Assembly (NCBI GenBank): GCA_021776135.1
Contig: JAJFGL010000013.1
Coordinates: 1-40,263, forward strand
Direction of reading: 5' to 3'
Source: Kiloniellaceae bacterium
Lineage (GTDB): Bacteria > Pseudomonadota > Alphaproteobacteria > Kiloniellales > J153
Length of the DNA stretch: 40,263 nt
Part shown: positions 1-7,570 of the stretch, one piece after another
Layout of the letters: each line of letters starts with the position of its first letter
Numbering within the stretch: the first letter of the stretch is position 1
Notes under the pieces: model-generated
What the model was told of the DNA's origin: nothing
The model's database searches: none
The model's input: only the letters and a program-made list of their open reading frames with translations
Position numbers and translations under genes: made by a program

Positions 1-1
1 C

Positions 2-769
2 TCCGAAGACTTGGGGATCAAGCTGGAATCGGTGACCCTGGACATGCTGGGCCGGGCCAAGAAGGTGACGATCACCAAAGAAGAGACCACGGTGATCGAC
101 GGCGCCGGCAAGAAGAAGGATATCGAGGGCCGCTGCGCGCAAATCAAGGCGCAGGTCGAAGACACGACCTCCGACTACGACAAGGAGAAGCTGCAGGAGC
201 GCTTGGCCAAGTTGTCCGGCGGGGTCGCGGTGATCCGGGTCGGCGGCGCCACCGAGGTTGAGGTCAAGGAGCGCAAGGACCGGGTTGACGATGCCATGCA
301 TGCGACACGCGCCGCGGTTCAGGAAGGCGTTCTGCCTGGCGGCGGTTCGGCCCTGCTGTTCGCCGCCAAGGTTCTCGATACCTTGAAGCCCGCCAATGAC
401 GATCAGAAGGTCGGCATCGACATCGTGCGCCGCTCGCTCAGGGCGCCGACGCACCAGATCGCGCAAAACGCCGGCGTCGATGGCGCGGTCATCGTTGGCA
501 AGCTGCTTGAGCAGAAGAGCCACCAATGGGGTTACGACGCCCAGAGCGGTAAGTTCTGCGACATGGTCAAGGCGGGCATTATCGATCCGGCCAAGGTTGT
601 GCGTACCGCGCTGCAGGATGCCGCTTCGATCGCCGGTCTTTTGATCACCACCGAGGCCATGATCGCCGATCGGCCGGAGCCCAAGGATGCCGGCGGCGGC
701 CCCGGCCCCGACATGGGCGGTATGGGCGGCATGGGCGGTATGGGCGGTATGGGCGGCATGGGCTTCTAA
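2..769 (+). CDS. groEL: Chaperonin GroEL (Hsp60), C-terminal part
   Basis: The 5' end lies outside the window; the open frame enters at base 2 and gives 255 residues, roughly the last half of a ~545-residue GroEL. Visible family signatures are the apical-to-equatorial return with [20 protein letters not shown], the ATP-pocket stretch [14 protein letters not shown] and the equatorial tail ending in repeated GGM units and a final GF. GroEL forms a double heptameric ring that folds cytosolic proteins in an ATP- and GroES-dependent manner. One slight oddity is '[19 protein letters not shown]', with Cys and Ala where many homologues have other residues, but nothing suggests decay. A terminator follows. 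groES is presumably upstream, outside the window. The identification is very secure. Confidence 0.98.
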   Translation, partial: SEDLGIKLESVTLDMLGRAKKVTITKEETTVIDGAGKKKDIEGRCAQIKAQVEDTTSDYDKEKLQERLAKLSGGVAVIRVGGATEVEVKERKDRVDDAMHATRAAVQEGVLPGGGSALLFAAKVLDTLKPANDDQKVGIDIVRRSLRAPTHQIAQNAGVDGAVIVGKLLEQKSHQWGYDAQSGKFCDMVKAGIIDPAKVVRTALQDAASIAGLLITTEAMIADRPEPKDAGGGPGPDMGGMGGMGGMGGMGGMGF

Positions 770-794
770 CCCAGGCTACCCCGCTAAAACCGTT

Positions 795-826
795 AAAAGG
801 GCCGTGCGTTTCGCGCGGCCCTTTTT
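795..826 (+). terminator. Rho-independent terminator after groEL
   Basis: A GC-rich stem (GGGCCGTGCG against CGCGCGGCCC, short TTT loop) begins with an A-run and ends in CCCTTTTT. It lies 26 bases after the groEL stop and just before the end of the converging DMT gene, so it may work in both directions (A-run on one side, T-run on the other). Confidence 0.85.
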
Positions 827-834
827 CCTTGGGA

Positions 835-1743
835 CTATCTGAATATCAGCAGGCAGAGGATGCCGGCCACCGTCAGCAGGATGCCGGCGATCTCAAGGCC
901 CGTGGCGCGCTCGCGAAAAAAGACCGCCGAGGCGATAAAGGTAAAGATAAGCTCGACCTGGCCCAGGGCCCGGACATAAGCGGCGTTTTGTATGGTCATG
1001 GCCGTGAACCAGCACGCCGAGGCGGCGACGCCGCTGGCCCCGACCCAGGCGGCGACGCGCCAGTGGCGCAGGGTCTGGGTAATGACCCCGGGCTCGCGCA
1101 GGCGCATATAGGCGGCCATGGCCAGGGTCTGCATGACCGTCACCACCGCCAAGGTGAAGGCGGCTTGGATGAGAAAGCCCTCGCCGCCCAGGGACAGTGA
1201 CGCCGCGCGGTAGGAAACCGCCGCGATCCCGAAAAAACTGCCCGATGCGATGCCGATCAAGGCCGGCCTGCTGACCAGGGAGGCTAGAAACCCGCGCCCG
1301 CCTGCGGCGCTCTTGGCAACCGATATGGCCATGACGCCGACCAGGCTGATCATGATGCCAAGGACCGCCCCGGCGCTGAGACTCTCGCCCAGTATGATAA
1401 AACCGAAGAGCGCCGTCTGCACGGTCTCGGTCTTGGAATAGGTCGTGCCGACGGCGAAATTCCGGTGCGCGAACAAGGCGATCAGCAGGGCGGTCGCCAG
1501 AATTTGCGCCAGCCCCCCCACCGCCGCGTAGCCCAGAAAAGCGCCATGGGGCCGTGGCAGGGGCAGGCCGGCAAAAACGGCGAGGCCGGCCACATAAAGA
1601 ATGGCAAGCGGAAACCCATAGGAGAAGCGAACGAAGGTCGCGCCGCTAGTGGTCAGGCTGCCCGCCAGGTGTTTTTGCAGGGCCGAGCGGATGTTTTGCA
1701 GAAAGGCGGCGGCCAGGGTGACCGGAATCCAGAGCTCGATCAT
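835..1743 (-). CDS. DMT-superfamily (EamA-type) inner-membrane transporter
   Basis: A 302-residue protein with about ten hydrophobic segments arranged as two repeats of five, the size and layout of EamA/RhaT-like drug/metabolite transporters. The first repeat starts with MIELWIPVTLAAAFLQN, and the second carries a typical segment around ILGESLSAGAVLGIMISLVGV. I chose the ATG at 1743 because the longer frame (to 1917) has a basic, Pro-rich, non-membrane extension that runs inside the neighbouring TerB-like gene in another frame. The substrate cannot be told from sequence; the family exports amino acids, nucleotides or other small metabolites. It converges on groEL and lies 22 bases downstream of the TerB-like gene, so the two may be cotranscribed. 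Family call secure, substrate unknown. Confidence 0.85.
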   Translation of the reverse strand: MIELWIPVTLAAAFLQNIRSALQKHLAGSLTTSGATFVRFSYGFPLAILYVAGLAVFAGLPLPRPHGAFLGYAAVGGLAQILATALLIALFAHRNFAVGTTYSKTETVQTALFGFIILGESLSAGAVLGIMISLVGVMAISVAKSAAGGRGFLASLVSRPALIGIASGSFFGIAAVSYRAASLSLGGEGFLIQAAFTLAVVTVMQTLAMAAYMRLREPGVITQTLRHWRVAAWVGASGVAASACWFTAMTIQNAAYVRALGQVELIFTFIASAVFFRERATGLEIAGILLTVAGILCLLIFR

Positions 1744-1765
1744 GCCCCAGGGCCGCGGAAAACTG

Positions 1766-2170
1766 TCAGAGCGTGGCGTAGCGGGCGCGGGCGCCGCGTT
1801 CGATGGCGGCGGCGGGCAGGCGGCCGACCTCGAGCCGGTGGCGCAGGATTTCCAGCAGGCGCAGTTCTTCCTGGCTCGCCCGGCCGTCGGCCGCCGCGAC
1901 ATCGCAGGCCAGGGCATAGGCCGTCTCGCGCAGCCGCGGGTTCAGTCCCTTGACGATCAAGTCGATGATCTTATCGAAGCCTTCCGGATCGTTCAGCAGG
2001 CCCGCGCACTCCTGCGCCACCTTGGTCAGGTTCGCGGGGTCGAAATCCTGAAACACCGGCAAGTGTTTGACGATGTCGCCCATGGTTTGAAGCTCGGAAT
2101 CCGTCATTTCCCGGTCGGAAGCCGAAACCAGAACCATGGTGTAAATCAGGGCGGAATGGGCGTCGTTCAT
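1766..2170 (-). CDS. TerB-like (tellurite-resistance domain) helical protein
   Basis: A 134-residue all-helical acidic protein. The opening MNDAHSALIYTMVLVSASD followed by REMTDSELQTMGDIVKHLP, and the later ALACDVAAADGRASQEELRLLEILRHRL, match the pattern of TerB/DjlA-like domains, in which an acidic 'aaDG..s.eE...l' segment is typical and is thought to bind metal. The family includes tellurite resistance TerB, but most stand-alone members in alphaproteobacteria have no proven role. The ATG at 2170 is preferred to an upstream GTG at 2212 because conserved sequence starts there; neither has a clear ribosome binding site. It is upstream of, and on the same strand as, the DMT transporter. No other ter genes are present, so tellurite resistance should not be assumed. 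Confidence 0.7.
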   Translation of the reverse strand: MNDAHSALIYTMVLVSASDREMTDSELQTMGDIVKHLPVFQDFDPANLTKVAQECAGLLNDPEGFDKIIDLIVKGLNPRLRETAYALACDVAAADGRASQEELRLLEILRHRLEVGRLPAAAIERGARARYATL

Positions 2171-2323
2171 GTCAGGGGCAACTTCTGTAATGGGGGTAAT
2201 TGTGCGCCGCACACTAGGTCGGCGCGCGCCTCAGCGTCAAGGCCCAGGTGGCGAGGGTATCGGCCCTGTTCGTCGATCTCTAGGCCAGTTAGATTGCGGA
2301 TCGAAGGGGGCCTGGAGAAAATT

Positions 2324-3085
2324 ATGCCGGCCAAATCGCTTATCCTCGCGTTTGCGTCCCTGGCGTGGCTGGGGCAGCCAGCGATGGCCGCCGAATCTGT
2401 GCCCTACCCCGTCCGGTGGTCGCCTGAACTTGAACTGGAGAGCATCGAGAGCGTCGAGGAACGCTTGCAAGGCGATTTGTGGCCAGGAAGCGACAGTGGC
2501 TTCGACTTATACCCCGATGGCGACCCTAGTCTTGCGAAAGTAAAGGCACGAAGCTGCAACGCCCTCTTGAGGTATAGCGAGCAAGGGTATTGGGCGCTGG
2601 GCAGCATGAACGCTGTGCCGCAGCGCTACAATCTCGCGCTCTGCCAGGCGATTGCCTTGCTTGGACAGGCCAGGGCGGCGAAGACAAGTTACCTGCGCGA
2701 TTTCTCTCTCGATGCCGGGGCCGTGGATTTTCTGCCCGCCTTGGTCAACCTCTATCCGTCTTGCGAATTCATTTGTTACGCGGTGGCGGCGAACCGAGAT
2801 CGTGTCGCGCTTAGCAACTTCGATAAAGTGGAGCGCATCGAGGTGCTAAGGGACGATCTCATGGCTATCGTGACGGCAGGTTGGCGCGTTGAATTAAAGA
2901 TTCTCGCGCGCGGCGATTTTTCCGCCGACGGATTGGACGATCTCTTGTTGTTTGCGCATGGCGGCGCGACCGAGGGGAGTTACCGTGCGACCGATCTTTT
3001 CGTTCTAACGCGGAACGAACCGGATGGCATCTTACGAGTCATCAACGCGGAGCGGCGTTTGTGCCCAGATTACCGATGCAGTTAA
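2324..3085 (+). CDS. Exported protein of unknown function with FG-GAP-like segment
   Basis: A 253-residue protein starting at the ATG preceded by a GGAG ribosome binding site. Residues 1-23 form a signal peptide (MPAKSLILAFASLAWLGQPAMA, likely cut after AMA), so the mature protein should be periplasmic or secreted. The mature part has six Cys, with pairs near CEFIC and CPDYRC, compatible with disulphides. Near the C-terminus the stretch ARGDFSADGLDDLLLFAHGG resembles the Ca-binding 'GDfngDGldDlll' pattern of FG-GAP/integrin-like repeats, but only one copy is seen. It is isolated: the previous genes are on the other strand and the next gene converges. A short palindrome lies just after it. Codon use is somewhat less GC-rich than neighbours, which may hint at later acquisition. 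I do not recognise the family. Confidence 0.65.
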   Translation: MPAKSLILAFASLAWLGQPAMAAESVPYPVRWSPELELESIESVEERLQGDLWPGSDSGFDLYPDGDPSLAKVKARSCNALLRYSEQGYWALGSMNAVPQRYNLALCQAIALLGQARAAKTSYLRDFSLDAGAVDFLPALVNLYPSCEFICYAVAANRDRVALSNFDKVERIEVLRDDLMAIVTAGWRVELKILARGDFSADGLDDLLLFAHGGATEGSYRATDLFVLTRNEPDGILRVINAERRLCPDYRCS

Positions 3086-3095
3086 CGATGGCTTG

Positions 3096-3157
3096 CTAGG
3101 TCACATACCCATTAACGTCCGGGATGACGACTTTCCGTTAATGGGTATGTGACCTAG
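3096..3157. repeat. 62-bp palindrome with perfect 22-bp arms ending in CTAG
   Basis: The arms 3096-3117 and 3136-3157 are perfect reverse complements; the left arm begins CTAGGTCACATACCC and the loop is 18 bases. It sits between two converging genes. There is no T-run after either arm, so it is not a standard rho-independent terminator, although such a strong hairpin could still protect or end both transcripts. The CTAG at each outer edge resembles the edges of the larger palindromic element at 30570-30840. Confidence 0.85.
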
Positions 3158-3178
3158 AGGAAGGGTTGTGGAAGCCTC

Positions 3179-5956
3179 TCAGGCTTCGAGAAACGCCCCG
3201 GTCTCGCGCACCGCTTCGGCTAAACCGACACGGCGTATCTCGACCCCCGGAGGGAAGGCGCCGGCGAGGCGCGAGGGCAGGCGCGAATCGAGCATGACGA
3301 AAACGCCCCGGTCGCCGGCGCGGCGGATCAGGCGGCCGAAGGCCTGCTTCAGGCGCAGGCGGGCCAGGCTGTCGTCGTAGTCCCGGCCGCCGAACAGCTT
3401 GCGCCGGGCCCTATGGCGGATATCCGGGCGCGGCCAGGGCACCCGGTCGAAGACGATCAGGCGCAGGGAGCGCCCCGGCACATCGACGCCGTCGCGCACC
3501 GCATCGGTGCCCAGCAGGCAGGAATCTTCCTCGGCCCGGAAGATATCGACCAGGGTCGCGGTATCCATGGGATCGACGTGCTGGGCATACAAATCGAGCC
3601 CGGCCGCTTCCAGCTTGGCGCCGATCCGTCCGTGAACCGCGCGCAGGCGCGATATGGCGGTGAAAAGACCCAGCGCCCCACCGCGCGCGGCCAGGAAAAG
3701 CTCGCGGTAGCCATCCGCGACCCGGTCCATATCGGCCCTGCCCAGATCGGTAACCACATAGACCCGGGTTTGCCGGGCGTAATCGAAGGGCGAGGGGACG
3801 CGGGCGCGGACCGCCGGCTGGGCCAGGTGGGTGGCCCCGATGCGCGCCTCGGCCGCCGTCCAGTCGGCCTCGGCATCGCCGCTGCCGTCGGTCAGGGTCG
3901 CCGAGGTGATGACCGCGCCGTGGGCGGGCGCCAGGACCGTGGCGGCGAAAGGAATCGTCGGGTCGATCCAGTGCCGGAACAGGCCGACATCCATCTCCCG
4001 CCCATCGTTGCGCTCCAGCGCCAGCCAATCGACGAATTCGTCCGGGGTTTCGGTTTCCAGGGCCGTGAGCATGGCCCGCCAGGCGGTGAGTTGCGCGATG
4101 CCGCGCCGTTCGATGCCCCGGCAGGTCGCTTCGATCCGGCGCCGGGTGTCGCTGTCCAGGTTAGCGGCCTCGTCGCCCAGGCGCCGGGCCAGGCGGGCCT
4201 GGAAGCGGACCAGGGGTTCCTGCAAGCGGCGCAGACCCGCGCCGAGTTCCAGGGCCGCGTTCAAGACCTCGGGCGCCGCCGGGTGTGCGTCCACTTCCAG
4301 GCCGTAAGGGCTGTCGGGCGCCGCCGCACGGGCTAGAACTTGCGTGCGTACGGCGGTCAGGAAACTTTCCGCCGCGCCTTGCGGCAGACCTTCACGCAGG
4401 CGCTGGTGCCAGCCTTCGCCGGGCAAGACCCGGGCGGCGCGCTGAATCTCGGCGGCGATGCTTTCCAGTTCGCTGTCGCCCGCCACCAGATCCTCGGTGC
4501 GCCGGCGCAGGCCCCGGACCCGGCTGCCACCGGGCGTCCCCCCACGCCGCCCTTCCTCCGCGCCGGCCAGCCAGCGGCGCAGGGCCATGGCCTCCTGCCC
4601 CGATAGGTGCGCGGCGAAGGCGCTGTCGGCGGCGGCGAAAACGTGGTGGCCTTCGTCGAAGACGTAACGCAGCGGCAAGTCGCCCTCTTCGCCCGCGCCC
4701 AGGGCGGCCTGGATCATGACCAAGGCATGATTAGCCACCACGATGCGCGCATGGCGCGCGCGCCGGATACCGCGCTCGATGAAGCACTTGCCATAGTGCG
4801 CGCAGGCCGAATAGACGCATTCGCCGCGCCGGTCGGTCAGTCCCAAGCTGCGCCCCCGGCCAAGCAGATCGGCGAGCCAGCCGGGAAAATCCCCGCCCAC
4901 CATGTCGCCGTCGCGGGTTCGGGCGGCCCAGCGGGCCATGAGGCCGACGGCGACCGCATCCCCTGGGCGCAGGGGCAGGGCGCGCACCGCCTCTTCCAGG
5001 TTCAGCAGGCACAGATAGTTTTCGCGGCCCTTGCGGATGACCACATGCTCGGCCTTGTCGCCGGGCGTGGGGTAGAGACGGTCCAACTCGTCGTCGATCT
5101 GGTGTTGCAGGTTGCGGGTGAAGGTCGAAATCCAAACCGTGCCCTCGTTCTTCTCGGCCCAGATACTGGCCGGGGCGATATAGCCGGCGGTCTTGCCGAC
5201 CCCGGTCCCGGCCTCGGCCAGGACCACGTTGGGGGTCTCGGGCGCCGGCCGGGGCGCGAAGGCGGCGCTGGCGGCGGAGGCATAGTCGGCCTGCTGTGGC
5301 CGCTCCTCGGCCCCGGTTCCCAGCAGCGCCGCGAGACGCGCGCGGGCTTCGCCCGGTTCAACCGCTTGCTGCCCCGATGGCGGCGGCGGGGCCCGGTCGC
5401 TCCAGGCCGGCAGGCGGTCCCAAACGTTCAGGCCGGCCCGCGCGCCGGGGGTTTCCTCGGCTTCGCCCAGGGCATGAAGCACGCTGGCGGTCCAGGGCCA
5501 ATCCGCCCGCCCCATGACCCTGGCGGTGGCGGCGGCGTCGCGGTCGCGGGACCGGTCCGCCGCCGCCAGTTCCAGGAGCAATCTCACCGCCGCCTCGCGC
5601 AAGCTCGCGGCCGCGCTTTCCAGGTCCGGCGGCGGCGTCAGGCCCAGGGCCGCCGCCAGTCCGCGCGGCGTCGGCACGCAAAACCTCGCCGGGCGGACGA
5701 AGGCGAAGAGTTCCAGAATATCGAAGGCGGCGAAGCCGGGCAGGTCCAGGCGCCGGGCGGCCATGCGGGCGTGGCAAACCAGGGGCGCCTGGGCGCGCGC
5801 CCGGCGCGCCGCTGTCTTTAAATCAAGGATCTCGGTCTCACCGTCGGCGCTAATCCAGACCGCTTCGTGCAGGCCCGCGGCCAGGATCGGCGCCAAGGGC
5901 AGGCGGACCGATGCGGATGGCTTGGCTTTGGATGGGGAGGGAGCGGGGCCGGACAT
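3179..5956 (-). CDS. DinG/Rad3-type ATP-dependent DNA helicase with Fe-S cluster
   Basis: A 925-residue superfamily 2 helicase. After a ~240-residue N-terminal part, Walker A is at about residues 248-256 (EAGTGVGKT), motif II is DEGH at about 434-437, and motif VI (QAFGRLIRR) is near the C-terminus after DGVDVPGRSL. Four Cys between motifs I and II, at about 316, 380, 385 and 391 (YLC, then CVYSACAHYGKC), match the [4Fe-4S] cluster of XPD/DinG helicases, which unwind DNA 5' to 3' and act in repair and at R-loops or secondary structures. The N-terminal extension is longer than in E. coli DinG and resembles the alphaproteobacterial version; it shows no clear nuclease motif. The gene stands alone, converging on the exported-protein gene. 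Confident on family; exact role inferred. Confidence 0.9.
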   Translation of the reverse strand: MSGPAPSPSKAKPSASVRLPLAPILAAGLHEAVWISADGETEILDLKTAARRARAQAPLVCHARMAARRLDLPGFAAFDILELFAFVRPARFCVPTPRGLAAALGLTPPPDLESAAASLREAAVRLLLELAAADRSRDRDAAATARVMGRADWPWTASVLHALGEAEETPGARAGLNVWDRLPAWSDRAPPPPSGQQAVEPGEARARLAALLGTGAEERPQQADYASAASAAFAPRPAPETPNVVLAEAGTGVGKTAGYIAPASIWAEKNEGTVWISTFTRNLQHQIDDELDRLYPTPGDKAEHVVIRKGRENYLCLLNLEEAVRALPLRPGDAVAVGLMARWAARTRDGDMVGGDFPGWLADLLGRGRSLGLTDRRGECVYSACAHYGKCFIERGIRRARHARIVVANHALVMIQAALGAGEEGDLPLRYVFDEGHHVFAAADSAFAAHLSGQEAMALRRWLAGAEEGRRGGTPGGSRVRGLRRRTEDLVAGDSELESIAAEIQRAARVLPGEGWHQRLREGLPQGAAESFLTAVRTQVLARAAAPDSPYGLEVDAHPAAPEVLNAALELGAGLRRLQEPLVRFQARLARRLGDEAANLDSDTRRRIEATCRGIERRGIAQLTAWRAMLTALETETPDEFVDWLALERNDGREMDVGLFRHWIDPTIPFAATVLAPAHGAVITSATLTDGSGDAEADWTAAEARIGATHLAQPAVRARVPSPFDYARQTRVYVVTDLGRADMDRVADGYRELFLAARGGALGLFTAISRLRAVHGRIGAKLEAAGLDLYAQHVDPMDTATLVDIFRAEEDSCLLGTDAVRDGVDVPGRSLRLIVFDRVPWPRPDIRHRARRKLFGGRDYDDSLARLRLKQAFGRLIRRAGDRGVFVMLDSRLPSRLAGAFPPGVEIRRVGLAEAVRETGAFLEA

Positions 5957-5980
5957 GGCGCGACTATAGGCGGGCGGCGG

Positions 5981-6000
5981 GGCAGGGCAATCGCATATGG
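5981..6000. repeat. 20-bp flank shared with 7423-7442
   Basis: GGCAGGGCAATCG followed by CATATGG here, and the same sequence with one change (A for C) at 7423-7442. In both places it lies upstream of a paired palindrome (6041-6119 and 7462-7540). An inverted CTTGGATTAGCG/CGCTAATCCAAG pair also accompanies the two copies, so the repeated unit is larger than the palindrome itself. Confidence 0.7.
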
Positions 6001-6040
6001 AAATATCTTACCTGAAACACAGCTTGGATTAGCGTTGTTG

Positions 6041-6119
6041 CGTCCTTCGACAAGCTCAGGATGAGGACATTTCTTTATGCCACACACGATCTTCCTCATC
6101 CTGAGCCTGTCGAAGGACG
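6041..6119. repeat. Paired palindromic repeat, copy 1
   Basis: Two 27-base arms (6041-6067 and 6093-6119) pair with one mismatch; the left arm begins CGTCCTTCGACAAGCTCAGG. This motif is a familiar dispersed REP-like repeat in many proteobacterial genomes (from general knowledge). It lies in the 289-base gap between the divergent helicase and sigma-factor genes. The loop contains TTCTTTATGCCACACACGAT, whose complement appears in copy 2, so the two copies are in opposite orientation. Confidence 0.85.
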
Positions 6120-6245
6120 AAGGACGCACTGGTGGAGCCGCCACGCCATATACGACAGTCCCGAGCGGCGGGGGCGCGTCACTGGCGGCGCCCGCCGTCC
6201 CCGTGTATCACTGGGCGGTAATCACCGGGGGGGCTCTCTAGATTC

Positions 6246-6800
6246 GTGACCGCTAAAGACGACGATACGACCCAGCTGCTCGGGCTTCTGGTGGCGGGCG
6301 ACAAGGCGGCTTGGGACCGCTTCGTGGCCCGCACCACGGCGGTCGTTTACGCGGCGGCCCAGCGCCGCCTCGCCCCCTTCGGGCGCCAGGACGATGTCGA
6401 GGACGTGGTCCAGGACGTTTATGTGAAACTCTGCGCGCGCCAATTCCGGGTACTGAAAACCTACGATCCGGCGCGCGCCAAGCTCACGACCTGGCTGACC
6501 GTGGTGGCCAGCAGCACCGCGATCGACCACTTGCGGCGGCAAAAAACCGCCAATCGCCCGATCGATTCGGTGCCGGAGGCGGAGCTCTCGGTCGATCCGC
6601 CCGCCGATCCGGTTCAGGTCAAGATACCCGATGGCTTGCTCTCGCCGCGCCAAGCCTTGGTTCTGGAAATGCTCTACAAGCGCGAGATGGATGCCGCCGA
6701 GGCCGCCGAGGCCATGGGCGTTAACCCGCAAACGGTCCGCAGTATGCACCACAAGGCCTTAACCAAGCTGCGCGGCCATTTTCAGGCGCAAGAGGAATGA
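6246..6800 (+). CDS. ECF-family RNA polymerase sigma factor
   Basis: A 184-residue sigma-70-related factor with only regions 2 and 4. Region 2 spans about residues 15-100 (WDRFVARTTAVVYAAAQRRL, then DDVEDVVQDVYVKLCA, then LTTWLTVVASSTAIDHLRRQ, the -10 recognition helix). Region 4 covers about residues 130-178 (LSPRQALVLEMLYKREMDAA, then AMGVNPQTVRSMHHKALTKL, the -35 helix-turn-helix). It would direct core polymerase to a small regulon. The start is a GTG at 6246 and the ribosome binding site is weak. A gene for an anti-sigma-like protein starts 67 bases downstream and a periplasmic sensor gene follows, pointing to one signalling unit. The stress sensed is not given by the sequence. I could not find a convincing autoregulated ECF promoter in the upstream gap. 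Confidence 0.92.
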   Translation: MTAKDDDTTQLLGLLVAGDKAAWDRFVARTTAVVYAAAQRRLAPFGRQDDVEDVVQDVYVKLCARQFRVLKTYDPARAKLTTWLTVVASSTAIDHLRRQKTANRPIDSVPEAELSVDPPADPVQVKIPDGLLSPRQALVLEMLYKREMDAAEAAEAMGVNPQTVRSMHHKALTKLRGHFQAQEE

Positions 6801-6867
6801 ATATCCGAAGTTTGGGGATGTTTGGGCCTGGATTACGTAGAATACCTAAGCAGGAGTTGTAAGGACG

Positions 6868-7383
6868 ATGACTGGGAAAGGAACCGGCGCCGGCGATGGC
6901 GCCACTCTGTGGTATCGGGCGCGCCCCTCCTGGCGCCGGGCCGCCGGTGTGCCTGAGGCCCCGGACGATCTGACCCTGGCCGCCTATCTCGACGGCGCCT
7001 TGGATGAGGCCGCCGCCGAGGCGGTCGAGACCTGGATGGCCTTGGCGCCCGAGGGCTTGAACGACATCCAGGCAATCCGGACTATTATCGCGGCCCCGCC
7101 ACTCCATGCGCCGGGCCATGCGATCGCGCGCGCCCAGGACATTATTCGTGCCCGCCCGGTTCAGGAGCCAGCCCAAGACGGCTGGTTGAGCCGGATTTTC
7201 GCCGGACCCGCCGGGAATTTGAGACCCACGGTTTGGGCTGGGGCGGCGGCGGCCGTCCTCCTGGCCTCGATTTCGGGCTTCGAGCTTGGCCGTGTGGGGA
7301 TTGAGCACCTGGCGTCCCTGGACGCCACGGTGGCCGAGGATGTGCGCCTGGTCATGGGCCGCACCGGGCAGGATCTGCTCTAG
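6868..7383 (+). CDS. Probable membrane-bound anti-sigma factor
   Basis: A 171-residue protein with a good ribosome binding site (AAGGAC) before the ATG. Its cytosolic N-terminal part contains DDLTLAAYLDGALDEAAAEAVE at about residues 32-52, the helical pattern of anti-sigma domains, but without the zinc-binding H-x3-C-x2-C motif. One membrane segment follows at about residues 115-135 (TVWAGAAAAVLLASISGF), leaving a short periplasmic tail. Such proteins hold the ECF factor inactive at the membrane until an external signal arrives. The position directly after the sigma factor and before a periplasmic sensor supports this. The assignment rests on topology, the short pattern and context, not on a strong family signature. 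Confidence 0.75.
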   Translation: MTGKGTGAGDGATLWYRARPSWRRAAGVPEAPDDLTLAAYLDGALDEAAAEAVETWMALAPEGLNDIQAIRTIIAAPPLHAPGHAIARAQDIIRARPVQEPAQDGWLSRIFAGPAGNLRPTVWAGAAAAVLLASISGFELGRVGIEHLASLDATVAEDVRLVMGRTGQDLL

Positions 7384-7422
7384 TGATTTGTCCGAAACTA
7401 AAGAATCCCCTCCCCTCTCTAA

Positions 7423-7442
7423 GGCAGGGCAATCGAATATGG
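7423..7442. repeat. 20-bp flank shared with 5981-6000
   Basis: Second copy of the GGCAGGGCAATCG...ATATGG flank, one base different from 5981-6000, 40 bases after the anti-sigma stop and 19 bases before the second paired palindrome. Confidence 0.7.
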
Positions 7443-7461
7443 CTTGGCAGCCCCGCCGGTG

Positions 7462-7540
7462 CGTCCTTCGACAGGCTCAGGATGAGGAAGATCGTGCGTG
7501 GCATAAAGAAAAGTCCTCATCCTGAGCCTGTCGAAGGACG
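7462..7540. repeat. Paired palindromic repeat, copy 2
   Basis: Arms beginning CGTCCTTCGACAGGCTCAGG and ending in the reverse complement pair closely over about 27 bases. The loop holds ATCGTGCG and GGCATAAAGAAA, the complement of the copy 1 loop, so this copy is inverted relative to 6041-6119. It occupies most of the gap between the anti-sigma and sensor genes and ends 30 bases before the sensor start codon. A transcript here would form a strong hairpin that could change the ratio of the two proteins. Confidence 0.85.
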
Positions 7541-7570
7541 CAAAGCGCTAATCCAAGCCATGTGCCAACC

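Noticed and set aside
1766-2170. Tellurite resistance locus
   Set aside because: Only a TerB-like domain is present, with no terA/C/D/E or Z genes nearby.
3413-5821. Several long plus-strand frames antisense to the helicase
   Set aside because: They have biased Gly/Arg/Pro composition and no motifs; the minus-strand helicase has complete Walker and Fe-S motifs.
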